A DNA stretch of 30,848 nucleotides from Eremomyces bilateralis CBS 781.70 (GCF_010015585.1 NW_022985071.1:278561-309408); one strand, 5' to 3'. Shown: positions 20,577-30,470, numbered from the stretch's first letter. Numbers and translations: made by a program. The notes: generated by a model not told the origin, from the letters alone.

Positions 20577-21444
20577 ATGGCCAGCTCCGCTCCCTCCACC
20601 AACGCCGCAATACCACCAGCACCCTCCGAGGAGGTGGCACTGGTATCAGAACAACCCAAGACGTCGCATGCCCCGCAGACAGCAAGCGATGCGCCCAGTG
20701 CCGTGGAGATGAACGACCTCCCCTCCACCCCGGCCGTCGCGCCAGAGCAGCCTGAATCGACCGCTCCCGCTCCCCCTCCGACGCAACTTCCTAGCGCAGC
20801 CACGGACGCAGCATCAGCACCCGTAACGTCCGCAGACAAACCCGACGAGAAGCCCATCCCACCCACCGACGCCTCCACCCCCCTCCCTACCGACGCCCCC
20901 GCTCCCGAAACCCCCTCCCCGGTCTCCCCTCTCCCGAAAACCCCCGTCCTAATCACCCTCCTCCTCACCTCCGGCGCGCGGCACGCGATGCGTATCGACG
21001 AGAAGTACCTCGGGAAGCGCAGCATGAAGGCAGAGGACGGAGACCCGTTCAACATCAGCGTGTATAATCTGAAGGAGCTGGTATGGAATGAGTGGAAGGA
21101 GGAGTGGGAGGAGCGGCCGGTGGCGCCGAGTTCGATTCGGTTGATTCATTTTGGGCGGATGTTAGAGGATAATACGGCGTTAAGGGGTACGTGGTTTCCT
21201 GTCCAATCCTATCCTATCTGTTGCTGCGGTGTGGGTTCGTGGGGAGGGTGAGATTGAAAGAGTTGTTGCTAATTTGACTGTGGCTGTAGATTGCCGGTTT
21301 AACGCCGACAACCCGAACGTCGTGCACATGACAGTCCGCCCGCAGGAGCTCGTTGAAGAGGAGGATACCAAAGCGACGAAGGCGGCCGCGAGGGATCGCG
21401 ATGCCGAAGGGAGGGAGTCTACCCGGTGCTGCGTAATCTTATGA
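20577..21444 (+). CDS. Prenylated membrane-anchored ubiquitin-fold protein, UBL3/MUB type (join 20577-21186, 21290-21444)
   Basis: Exons of 610 and 155 nt flank a 103-bp intron (donor GTACGT, acceptor CTGTAG) and encode 254 residues. Residues 1-122 are Pro/Ala/Ser/Thr-rich and probably disordered. A ubiquitin-like fold starts around 123 (PVLITLLLTSGARHAMRI) and runs through IRLIHFGRMLEDNTALRD to VVHMTVRP, matching the UBL3/MUB family. The protein ends CCVIL: a CAAX box with C-terminal Leu, which favours geranylgeranylation, preceded by a Cys that could be palmitoylated. Plant and animal relatives are anchored to membranes; plant MUBs bind E2 enzymes and animal UBL3 sorts cargo to small vesicles. 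There is no C-terminal GlyGly, so it is not conjugated like ubiquitin. The function in fungi is not established. Confidence 0.85.
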
Positions 21445-22268
21445 TCGGGAGGATGTCTCGCATGCAGGCTATATACGAGACGGTCGGCATCGAACCGCTA
21501 GCTGTCTGGATATGGGATTTGTCGGCGGAAAGAAATCTGGGAGACACGTGGATTGCAGAGCATGGCGATCTACATGAACAGAACGGGCCCATTCCCGCGT
21601 GGTGAAGCACACTCTTTCAGCCACATTCTATGGTCTGCTTGTGCCTGCCTATCTCACGATGAAAAGCATCCGGCTTACACCTTACTCTCATTAATTTCAC
21701 TTGTTAATCTCTCGGCCCCACAGCGGCTTCCTACCAACCGCAACCCTCCTTCGCGAAACCCTCCTTCAACTCATCCTCTTCCTCCATCGATTTCCCCGTT
21801 TCTACCGCATTTCAGGTCGGCAACGCAGCACATATGAGGCCATTGGGGGAGTTGGGCGCTTTCGTTTTCCGGTGGACGTTGATCGGTTGGGGTTCTTCCC
21901 CCTGTCGATGATTTTGCGGTATGGGGTTTGGTTGCAGTGGCCAGGCGATATCTCCTTCATGTTGATGCATTGGCACAGCTTGTGTATACAGTATGGTCAT
22001 GTGAAGGGATGCAAGGTGTTCGTTCATGTGCAAATAGAGTGGCGAGCCAGAATACATCAGATTTCTCTTCGCCGTTTCGACTGGGCGGTGTGGAATAATC
22101 GAGTTCGACTCAAACCGTAGATGATAAGCTGATAGGTTGGAGGGTATGTATTGATTCGCCAGCCAGATATGAAGAATCGAGGTTGGACTGGGTATTGACG
22201 CATAGAAACTGTTATAGCAAACTTGTAGTCGAACGTCCATTAATTCTCGCAGCCTTCTTTCCTTCCAT
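21445..22268. other. Intergenic between convergent ubiquitin-fold gene and UMP1
   Basis: About 820 bp holding both 3' ends. Overlapping open frames of about 140 codons occur on each strand, but neither has recognisable sequence and they mirror each other. No RNA gene was recognised. Confidence 0.5.
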
Positions 22269-22873
22269 CTACCAATTCATCTTAAAGTTCCCCTCCATCT
22301 CCGAATGGAAATCCGGCACCTCTCTCGTCTCATTCCCTAATCATCGTTAGCCGCATCCCCCAACCCATCCTCATCCAAGCACTTACCAACAAACACATCC
22401 TCCCATGCCACATCCATCTCCCTCCCCTCCAACACCTCCCGATGCACCGCCGCCGTCCCTCCCACCATCGCCGGCGCCCACTCGCCCGCTCCGACAATTT
22501 GTAGCTCCATCCCGCGCTTCACCGGCTCCGCGATCCCGTACACCCGGCGCAGCGTCTCCATCTTCAAGGCGTCCTGCGTCGCGCGCCACTGCATCAGGCG
22601 GGCTTCGAGCGGATGGGAGGTGATGGGGGTGGGCGTCGCGGTGGCGGCGGGTTTCGAGGAGGTGGATGAGGGGGTGAGGGTCGCGGTGAGGTCGAGGTGG
22701 CCGCGGAGGGTGTCGGGGACGCCGGGGGCTGAAGGGGCGGATGGGTGGTTGGGGGTTTGGGTTGCGTTAGAGGATGAGGGGATGAAGCGGAGAGACTGTG
22801 GTGGTTAGTTTGGGGTTCGGTGATGGGGATGAGGATGGGGTGGGAGGAGGATGGTGTTGCTGGGTCTTACCAT
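22269..22873 (-). CDS. UMP1: Proteasome maturation factor Ump1, three exons
   Basis: The exons are 22873-22871, 22795-22387 and 22336-22269 (3, 409 and 68 nt), giving 159 residues. Exon 1 is only the ATG; the first intron (75 bp) starts GTAAGA and ends CACAG, joining Met to SLRFIPSS, the usual Ump1 start. The second intron (50 bp) has GTAAGT, branch GGCTAACG and acceptor TTAG, and splicing gives the conserved tail GNETREVPDFHSEMEGNFKM. The core SHPLEARLMQWRATQDALKM and RRVYGIAEPVKRGMELQIV is diagnostic. Ump1 is a chaperone caged inside the nascent 20S proteasome; it guides half-mer joining and beta-subunit maturation, then becomes the first substrate. Ignoring the second intron would give a wrong C terminus stopping at 22337. 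Confidence 0.95.
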
Positions 22874-23357
22874 TTTGTATGTTTGTATTCTGATGATCTT
22901 CTATAAGTGTAGATGGTTTCCCTGGTGAATTCACAGTTGGTTGAAGCTTGAAAGGCAGTGTGTGATGGTGATGTAGATGTTGAACTCAGGATGTTTAGGC
23001 AGGAGCTCTTGCGTCGTCGCTGCAGCTTGAATGTCGGTCCACAAGCGCTTGCCGCGCGGGACTGTGCTGTTAGGCGCTTGTCCATTTACAGTTTAGCGCG
23101 TTCCTCTCCGCGTCTCCAATTGTCTTGGCGCTCGTCCCCTTCGATTTAAGCTCCATCAGTCAATCAATCTCACCCCCGACCTCCCCCATTTCACCACCAC
23201 CCCCCCAAACATTGACCTCACTCAGTCACTTCTCACTGGTAGTACTCTCGTTTGATCTAAACTAGAATCTAGCCAATTCCATCCCTCGTTCACTTCGCCT
23301 TTCAGCTGTTGCTTTCTCAGAGTTCCGCTTGTTTACAGTTTAAGAGGGGTATCAACC
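22874..23357. promoter_or_regulatory. Shared divergent promoter, UMP1 / HMG-box gene
   Basis: A 484-bp spacer separates the two start codons, which point away from each other. The half next to the HMG gene has long C- and CT-rich tracts (about 23155-23290), typical of fungal core promoters. No PACE-like proteasome element (GGTGGCAAA) was spotted. Confidence 0.5.
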
Positions 23358-24453
23358 ATGTTTCGTCACGCCGTCACTCGAAGGGTGACCTTCGCTGCAC
23401 ATCAACGGACCAGCGACGTGGCGCGATTGGCGTGTCAGCTTCGACAGCTGTCGTGTGCCACGGATAAACACTCCCAGCCGAAGTCCTCGTTGCCTGTCCC
23501 CTTCCTCTCCGCGTCGCGCCGCGCATTCTCAACCACCCTCCCCCAGCTCACCCCCGCCGCCTCCACATCGGCGAAGAAGACCACGATCTCCACGTCCAAG
23601 ACCACCATCCGCAAGGCCAAACCCAAGTCGTCGGGGAAGAAAACCGCGCCGAAAAAGCCGAAGAAGAAGGTCCTGACCGAGGAGCAGCAGGCCGCCAAGG
23701 AGTCGAAGGGCCAGCGCGAGGAGATCAAGACCCTGCGGGACGCCGCCCTCCTGGCGACCGAACCGCCGCGGAAGAACGAACGCGCCTGGACGATCTACCT
23801 GAAGGAGCAGGCGCCGAAGGGCGGGAATATCACCGAGGTGGCCACGGCGGCGGCGCAGGCGTTCAAGCAACTCACGGCGGCGGAAACGGAGGTATGTCCA
23901 CCCCCGCTTCTCACCATGTCGCATATGGCCCCATACCTAACCCCCATAGCACTACAACTCTCTCGCCAACGCCAACCGCGTCGCTAACGACCGCGCCTAC
24001 GACGCCTGGGTCCAATCGCACACCCCCGAGCAGATCCGCCTTGCGAACATCGCGCGCAAGTCCCTCAACCACCGCGCCAAGAGCGGCAAGACGGGGACGG
24101 CCCACTCTGCCAAGCTGGTCCGCCCGATCAAGGATGAGCGACAGGTCAAGCAGCCGCTGAACGCGCTAATCCTATACACCAAGCAGCGATGGGAGAGCGG
24201 GGATTTGAAGGGGATTGCACCGAGTGAGGCGATGAAGTTGGTAGCGGGCGAGTGGAAGGCGCTGGGGGAGGCGGAGAAGAAGGTATGCTCGGTGAATCCC
24301 CGTGCATGTCGTGGGCAGAAGCTAATCGCGGTGTAGATATACACTGACATGCAGGCCGGTGAGGTGGCGCGGTACGAGCGTGAATACAAGCAGACATACG
24401 GACACCCGCGGCCGGCGAAACCCACTAAAGCAGGTGCCTCAGGCTCAGAGTAA
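23358..24453 (+). CDS. Mitochondrial HMG-box protein (join 23358-23891, 23950-24282, 24337-24453)
   Basis: Three exons separated by introns of 58 bp (GTATGT...CCATAG) and 54 bp (GTATGC...TGTAG), all phase 0, encode 327 residues. The N terminus is basic and Ser/Thr/Ala-rich with FLSASRRAFSTTLP, a presequence with a likely processing site near residue 58. A Lys/Pro-rich tract (83-104) precedes two HMG-type regions: one at about 140-215 (RAWTIYLKEQAPKGGN, ending YDAWVQSHTPEQI) and a clearer one at about 246-312 (QPLNALILYTKQRW, WKALGEAEKKIYTDM). Two tandem HMG boxes with a presequence match Abf2/TFAM-type proteins, which bend and package mitochondrial DNA. Ortholog naming is uncertain because such proteins diverge fast. 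It is divergent from UMP1. Confidence 0.9.
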
Positions 24454-25075
24454 AGGTCTCGTCTTGCTTCAACGCTCTGAGGAACTCGGTGATCCACTCT
24501 ATGTAAAGTATTAGTACGGTGCAATGCTCTCTGGCAGTCATGTTTTCTGGGGCGAAACCGAGTTGGTACGCCAGGTCGGACAGGAGGTTCGGTTATGGGC
24601 GTGTGGATTATTTCCCTTTTCTCTTGCAGGATTCCATACCCCTTTTATCCATATGTCCACCAAGTGTAGGTTAACAGTAATTACTGTGCTGTTCGAATTG
24701 GAATGTCGTCTTCTACCTGGAACCCCCTGACTCGACGAGACACCCAGTGCGAAGGAACAGGTACCGAAAATAGAAACCATGATGATCTTGGGGGGGGGTG
24801 TAGAACATTGCATTTGAAAAGACAGCAAAATCCACTCCTCCAACACCCTGAATATGCAACGTGAACCTTCCCTCACGATCCCCATCCATCCCTCCCCATC
24901 CCCGAATTCCAGTACCCATCGTACTCCAAAACCCCCCTACCGCCGCTTCCGCCTCTGCTTTTTCCCCGACCGGGTTCGGTTAGCCTGATGCTATCAAGTG
25001 CACATTCCGTACGCCCGCTACCAAGATCCCGGGATCGGTCAGATCACTGCGCTTGTCACAGACAACAACCCTGTT
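24454..25075. other. Intergenic between convergent HMG gene and CK2 beta
   Basis: About 620 bp with both 3' ends. Open frames up to 115 codons show no domain. A run of nine G lies near 24790. Nothing else is supported. Confidence 0.5.
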
Positions 25076-26299
25076 TCAGCCGACGTCGCCCGTCCCATTC
25101 GCGTCCCGTAGACTTACCACATCACCATTTGCCCTCCCACTATCATTCCTCCGCTTCCCCGTCCCCTTCCCCTCCAACCCCGCCCCCACCACACTCCTCA
25201 CTCCCCCATCCTCCATCACATCGTCCCCCGCCCCTGCATCCACCCCCTCCTCATACCCCCCCTCATCTTCCTCGATCTCGCTCCCCTCCTCCTCGCTGTC
25301 GTCGCGGATATACACCGCCACCTCGTCCAGCTCGCTGAGGTCCGTCGGCCGGGACCGCAGCCATGTCATCCGTGGGCCGGCGCGCGAGCGCTCTGAGACC
25401 CGGAAGCCGTAGATGCGCGGGGAGTACGTCTTGCCCGGGCCGAGCCCCGGCGCGAGGTTCGAGGCAGCGATACCGTTGATTTGCGTGGGTTCTTGGGATG
25501 CGAGCCAGTTTCCACTCGACAAGTTCGCTGGGTCGGCGGCTCCGCCGTTTCCTGCGATGGTGTTAGCGGCTGTTCATCCGATGCGAGATATGTGATTCGA
25601 CAAACCTGCGGGTAGCACGGGTGGCACGCGCAGCATCTTCCCGACTTCGACCTCCGGGTAGGTCATGAAAAACAGGCACCCGAACGTGGTGCCGAAGTAC
25701 GCGCCGTCGACGCTCTGGAAGCGGGAGTTGGGCGGCGTGTAGATGTCGAGGCAGGAGGGACAGAACAGCTTGACGGTGTCGACGCCGGGGGTGTCCGAGG
25801 TGCCGACGGGGAGCACCTTGGCGGCGGCGCAGTGCACGCGGGGACACACGCCGAAATGCTGGAGTTCGTATTTTTCGGCCATTTGTTGGATGCCGGGGCG
25901 CGAGGTAATGTAGCGTTGGTGGATGAGGCCGTAGAGGAGCTCGGCGGAGGCTTCGATCACGGAAAGGTCGGAGGCGAGGCGCATGTGCTGGTGGCGTCGG
26001 GAGGCGCTACTTCGTCGATAGGGGTCGTCGGGTTTGGCAGCGCCGCGGTCGCCGTTGTCAAGCATGTCGTCGGAGACGGAGATGTCTTCTTCGTCGGTGA
26101 GGTCGTCGTCGTCGTCTTCGGGTTCGACATCGAGGATCATTTCGAGGGCCTCTTTGTACATCGGGACTTGCGACTGTAGGCCGGTGAGGTTGAAGTCATC
26201 TTCGATGAAGTCTTCGGACACTTCGGCGAAGTACTCGTGGCCGAGGATGCTGCAGAAGGAGGAGATCCATGTTTCGGCGATTTGGGATGAAGAGGACAT
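25076..26299 (-). CDS. CKB1: Casein kinase 2 regulatory (beta) subunit (join 26299-25606, 25551-25076)
   Basis: Exons of 694 and 476 nt flank a 54-bp intron (donor GTTTGT, acceptor ATCGCAG) and give 389 residues. The start MSSSSQIAETWISSFCS fits the family (WI..FC near the N terminus); an in-frame ATG 48 nt upstream is less likely. An acidic loop lies at 58-79 (EPEDDDDDLTDEED). The zinc finger is CPRVHC (152-157) with CPSC (180-183), followed by the dimer-interface block DGAYFGTTFGCLFFMTYPE. CK2 beta dimerises through this finger and joins two catalytic subunits into the tetrameric kinase, setting substrate choice. The C-terminal about 110 residues are acidic and glycine-rich, a fungal extension. 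The acidic loop resembles yeast Ckb1 more than Ckb2, so the symbol is tentative. Confidence 0.93.
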
Positions 26300-28248
26300 T
26301 TTGGGATCCTTTCCTATGATTTGCAGATAGGGATATGAAGGCCTCAAGTACGTAATAATAGGTCTGCGTGGGTTGTGGAGCCGTGTTGAGTAAACGAACG
26401 TATAGAAATTGTCGTGTGCAGCTTGTGGAGTGGAAGCCTTTGAGCGTTCAGGTTCTTTCTATGATATGACCAGCGGCGAATCAGAGTCCAATATGGCGCT
26501 CCATCTTCTTTGGAAGTTCACCTTCCTCGAACAGGTATGTGAATAATTCGTCGGCGGTTTGGAAGTCGGGACACTTCCACTGCGCACCCCTCGTTCGTAT
26601 ACCGGTGGAGCGAGACGCTAGTAGACTCTTTCGGACTCGGTGGGTGGATGTCGCAACTGCGCCGGCAGCTCGAGGATCCCAATCTCTTCGGGTGTAGATG
26701 GGTATCAATAGGTATGAACTGTAATTTTCGAGGCCTTGATGTCCTGAGGGGTCTCGCTTATCGAGGCTGGTACATGATCAATTGGAGGTCACAGTCTGCG
26801 TACTGGGTGGTGGAGGTCAGCGTCCGGCGATCCCGTCCTTACAGAGTGACAGGCGGTGGAAGGAGCACATACATCAGGGTCATCGGCTTGGACAGGACAT
26901 CGGCATATACAATGTCGGGGACGGATAGTGGCAGTGGAGAATTGGCGATATAGTTGGTAGAAAGTGAGGCCGCAACACAGCCAAGCGGGCGATGACTTGA
27001 TCCATCCCAGTTCCCACTGTCCCACCAATTCTGTTTGTCCCACCAATTTGTCCCGCAATCGCTCAGCCACACTTCATGGCCAGACCAATCTGACGCCACA
27101 GGCATGATCGGTCATCAGATAGACAATTCCAGCTACTATGGTTATCGATCTTTGTACAATCCATGGGATATATCTTCGCAAAAAATCGGATGATCAATTG
27201 TCATGTTCGGAGCCTGATTGGCTTTGACCAGTTTGTAATGTTCACCTGTCCATTAAGGGTAAGAAGGGCGAGAAAAGGGTGATGGTAATTCTAGTCACAT
27301 ATCCCCTAGCCCATTCCCCCTTTTCTTTACGACGTCCATCATTTCTACAACCAAAGGTGGTGCAACAATAACTTTCGAGTATCATAAGGTACGAAGAGAA
27401 GTACACACAGATAGCTGGCAAGTTTGCTACTGTTATCCTAGAACTCGCCCAGCTGGACACTGAAAGGAATCGGCGGCGATACTCCATTCTTTTGCAGTGC
27501 TTAGGGAAAGGGATATTACATTTCTAGACCTTCAAACACAATACCGCATATTACACAACCAGATATTACAAAATCAGAGATATATGCACTATGGCAAGAG
27601 GTGTGGTCTCACCTAGAACATTTGGCTCGAACCGAGCTGCATATTCAAGGGCAGCAGCAGCCTGGGCTGGTAAAGCTGAAAACTTCCAGGTTTCGACGGT
27701 ATCAAAATGCGGCCGTATATGATGCGTTACCAATCTAGAACATCTTTCTTTGCCTAAGGTCATCTACGAACCTGACGATAAATAGCCTAGATTGCCAGCG
27801 ATGCACCACTGGTGGCACTGAAGATATGGGTGCACGAAACTACTGTGGGCAATATGGTTGCCACCGGGCAAGGTTTTCATCGATTATGTTAATTCTAAGG
27901 ACTGGAACGACAAGCTGGTAAGGTGCCGCAGTAATGACGTTCAGGTGCTTAGAATAATTGTAGGAAATATGTAAAGATACGTGTGGATCCATCCGGGATA
28001 TGACCTCTGCTCTATCCTAGTGATGTTTACTCCGGTTGCATATCCAGTAAGGCCTCATGCCATGTATCGAGCTAGAATTCTACCGTGAGATTAGTCTCCT
28101 GCTCACACTACCGATCAAGAAGATTAGGCGAGGTTCAGTGTCTTCAGTCATCACGCCTCAGTTCTTACACACAGTGGAACTGTCTACGTCCACAACCTTG
28201 ACACAACCCCGCAACTACCAAAAGGCTATTAGTGCATTGTAATTAGAG
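26300..28248. other. Gene-poor stretch upstream of CK2 beta
   Basis: About 1.9 kb with no gene I can support. It includes the CK2 beta promoter at the left. Short minus-strand frames at 26481-26708 and 27566-27763 read rather like coding sequence but have no recognised domain and no convincing exon chain. Base composition is less GC-rich than the housekeeping block. The start of the accessory right arm is placed here. Confidence 0.45.
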
Positions 28249-28587
28249 TTAGGGAGGCTTTATACTAACATACCGCTGAGGCTTGAAAGGTGAGTCGTTC
28301 CAGCAGCATGTATGCAAGCAGGGAACATGGTCGGTACTACAGACGCACATTCCAGCCCTGTTCGGCCGCTGATCACATTTACAGCACCTCCAGTATCCGC
28401 CATGCTGAAAGTTCGGGCGATTCTTTTTTCCGCACAGTGCCTGAAGTTGGTTACTTACTGTCTTGCCCTGATTCTTGCACATACTCCACCAGTTGGTATT
28501 CCGATTGAAGATGGCATTCGCGCAATGGTCTGGTACACGTGTCCTATATTGTCCACAACGGTACAATTCTTCCATAGTACGCCACAT
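28249..28587 (-). CDS. Small cysteine-rich protein, probably spliced
   Basis: A minus frame of 112 codons from ATG at 28585-28587. Inside it GTAAGT (donor at 28458) and TTTCAG (acceptor ending 28405) bound a 54-nt segment, exactly divisible by three, so both spliced and unspliced forms stay in frame. Spliced, the protein brings CANAIFNRNTNWWSMC to a Cys cluster (WRCCKCDQRPN, GMCVCSTDHVPCLHTCC). It has at least 14 Cys in under 100 residues and resembles uncharacterised short Cys-rich proteins common in fungal accessory DNA, which may bind zinc. No signal peptide is visible, so it does not look like a classical secreted effector. A further donor GTATGT just before the stop, with CTAAC and TAG downstream, suggests an alternative third exon ending near 28160. 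Function unknown. Confidence 0.5.
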   Translation of the reverse strand: MWRTMEELYRCGQYRTRVPDHCANAIFNRNTNWWSMCKNQGKTVSNQLQALCGKKNRPNFQHGGYWRCCKCDQRPNRAGMCVCSTDHVPCLHTCCWNDSPFKPQRYVSIKPP

Positions 28588-29439
28588 TTCGTAACTCGAT
28601 ATGAGGATGAGGCCAGATCTACTATGTAGACTACTGGTCCAGAGAATATGCTCCTAGCGCAGTGTTGGTATGTGACTCTGATTAGGAACAGCAGAGTTTG
28701 AAAGGAAGAGAAAGATCAAAAGAGTCTGGATATTGCGGGATGTCCTAGGATTAGATAGCAAAGGATACTAGCAAATATGAGAGATAGCTGCCAATAGTTC
28801 GAAGCGTATGTGTCTAGAAGACTATATCGCTGTCTCAGTGCGTAGTCAGGGGGTATGTTCGAACTGGAGCGGAAGATATTGATTGAGAAAAGTAAGGGAG
28901 AGAGTTCATGTTGAAAATGAGTACTATTTAAGGGGGTATTTGATGTCGATGGCCGGAACTCTGACCCGAAGTTGTTACAGCGATTTCATGGCAAGTTATT
29001 ATTGTAGATTAACACTGCAAGCATAAAGATAGTTTTTGGCTAACTATCCTAATGTATGTCGCACACCTCGCGCAACTCACCGTATAAGCTGATGGCATGG
29101 ACTCGTGCGATGGGGCTTTGAAGGAGCATCTCACTATGGATAACCACGTTGCAGTAGGGATCAGGACACAAGAGCTCTTCAAGCGAGAATGGCTTACTCG
29201 GACATGATCCCTCATTTTCTGCACCGTAGAGGATTCGTAGATCGCCGTCATGCGATATATATCCTGCATATGTGAGGCAGAAGATGTTTTAGATCGGCAG
29301 TACTGGCGTGGGCTCAGTCAGTGGCCCCCGTTCCGGATTTGGGCCTTCCGGCGCAACATAGTCTTCCTCTTCGGCTTTTTCTTGGCCGAGGGTGCGACCT
29401 CGCCGCTGGCATTCCATGATACCGCCAAGACGTACCATC
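28588..29439. other. Intergenic between Cys-rich gene and DUF3435 relic
   Basis: No supported gene. A minus-strand segment around 29095-29260 reads open and ends at GTGAGT, so it might be a stray exon, but no partner exon or domain is recognisable. Confidence 0.4.
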
Positions 29440-30074
29440 TATTTCAGAAACTCTATCCGTTCCAAAATCCGTGTAGGTCGCTGATAGCGGGATCGGAGAA
29501 GCCGGCGACTATCGCCGTTCTAACGGCCTCCACGAGGGGATGTACCGCGACCGAGAGTTTGGTTGGTATCTCGGTGTCGAAAGTAACCAGCCCCATGCTG
29601 GACCAGAGCTTCTTAAAATTTGCTTGTCGGACGGAGTTCACGCGTTTTTATGTTTGTTCGAATTACTGAACGAACGGATCGTCCGCTGGGTTGCCTTCGA
29701 ACGTTGCACGGTGTCGTACATCTGCCGGAATCCCCTTCGAAGTTTGTCCCGAAGTTCAACAGCCTCTCGGAACTAGGGTGTCTGTAGGAGGGTGCCCTTT
29801 TTGTGGTCGGGAAGGTTGGTGGGCGCACGATGGTCGCGATAGGCGCTGAGGTGCGTGATGGCCTCAATAACTGCTTATTCGAGGGGACATTAAGGAATAC
29901 AGCCTGTATATCGAGGTTCACCCGCTGGTTGATGTAATACTGGTAATTGCCGCCATCGACATAGCCCATGATTTGCTGTAGCTGGCCCTGGCTGCCGACG
30001 CATGTTGTGCACCGTCGGTTGGGTGTACTACATATCAGGCGGAAAGTAAGGGCCCAACTGTCGAATCTAACCAA
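29440..30074 (-). pseudogene. Relic of a DUF3435/FluG-type (tyrosine-recombinase-like) gene
   Basis: Minus-strand fragments match the C-terminal part of the fungal DUF3435 (FluG-domain) family: QLQQIMGYVDGGNYQYYINQ with DIQAVFLNVPSNKQL (about 29890-30010). One base out of frame, HLSAYRDHRAPTNLPDHKKG, LLQTP and ELRDKLRRGFRQMYDT continue. A third open piece (KLSVAVHPLVEAVRTAIVAG) follows near 29500-29560. At least two frameshifts and one in-frame stop separate the pieces, and the N-terminal half is missing upstream. DUF3435 proteins have a tyrosine-recombinase fold; some are captains of Starship elements and many others are scattered, decayed copies. Nothing here shows that this copy belonged to a Starship. 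It cannot be functional. Confidence 0.7.
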
Positions 30075-30451
30075 CTACACTAAATCCTCAAAAAGGGACG
30101 CCCCTCCTAGGAGACTAGGAGAGGGGTAGATATAACTTCTTGTGACACCAACACCACGTCAGAAGTCATCGCTCCTGAGGAGTGCCCGGAAGCCCGCTTG
30201 CATCCCTAGGCATCGTTGCCGCTCATTGTTCACGGTCTGCGGTAATGTGACCCCCCTTGTGAAACTAAGTTTCCGAGCATCGCCACTGAGGCGAAATAAA
30301 GTGAGACGGGCCTAAGGTTCGGAGAAACTAACCCCATTCAGGGCTTGGTAATGAGCTACGTGAGCGCAGCAACATAAGCATTGCCGCTCTCGCCACTTTC
30401 GAGAGAGTATAAAGTAATGTCGACCACAACGGAGGTGGGTGGGGTGGAGGT
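30075..30451. other. Intergenic between DUF3435 relic and WD40 gene
   Basis: No gene supported. It contains a strong hairpin at 30101-30126 and the left part of dispersed-motif copy D. It lies downstream of the WD40 gene's stop and so should include that gene's 3' UTR. Confidence 0.5.
30101..30126. repeat. Hairpin, CCCCTCCTAG / CTAGGAGAGGGG
   Basis: Left arm CCCCTCCTAG (30101-30110), loop GAGA, right arm CTAGGAGAGGGG (30115-30126) with a 2-nt bulge. It is placed between the relic and the WD40 gene and could be a transcript-end structure or an element end. Confidence 0.55.
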
Positions 30452-30470
30452 CTAGTAAGATTCAAAGTCG
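30431..30470 (+). repeat. Dispersed motif, copy D, overlapping the WD40 gene stop
   Basis: GGGTGGGGTGGAG then GTCTAGTAAGATTCAAAGTC. Against copy B it lacks one base inside the palindrome and two bases after it, but shares AGGTCT, AGTAAGA and TTCAAAGTC in register. It overlaps the last codons and stop (30452-30454) of the neighbouring gene. Confidence 0.5.

Noticed and set aside
22337-22594. UMP1 read as ending at 22337
   Set aside because: That end lies in an intron with perfect donor, branch and acceptor; the conserved tail VPDFHSEME lies in a third exon.
7844-26299. Biosynthetic gene cluster around ERG8
   Set aside because: The neighbours are unrelated housekeeping genes; no synthase, P450, transporter or cluster regulator is present.
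26481-26708. Minus frame ending CPDFQTADELFTYLFEEG
   Set aside because: Might be a terminal exon, but upstream sequence gives no coherent exon and no family was recognised.
27566-27763. Minus frame reading like coding sequence (TVETWKFSALPAQAAAALEY)
   Set aside because: Codons look plausible and GTGAG follows, but I found no partner exons, start context or recognised family.
29095-29260. Possible exon ending at GTGAGT on the minus strand
   Set aside because: It reads open, but no joining exon toward the Cys-rich gene keeps a convincing frame.
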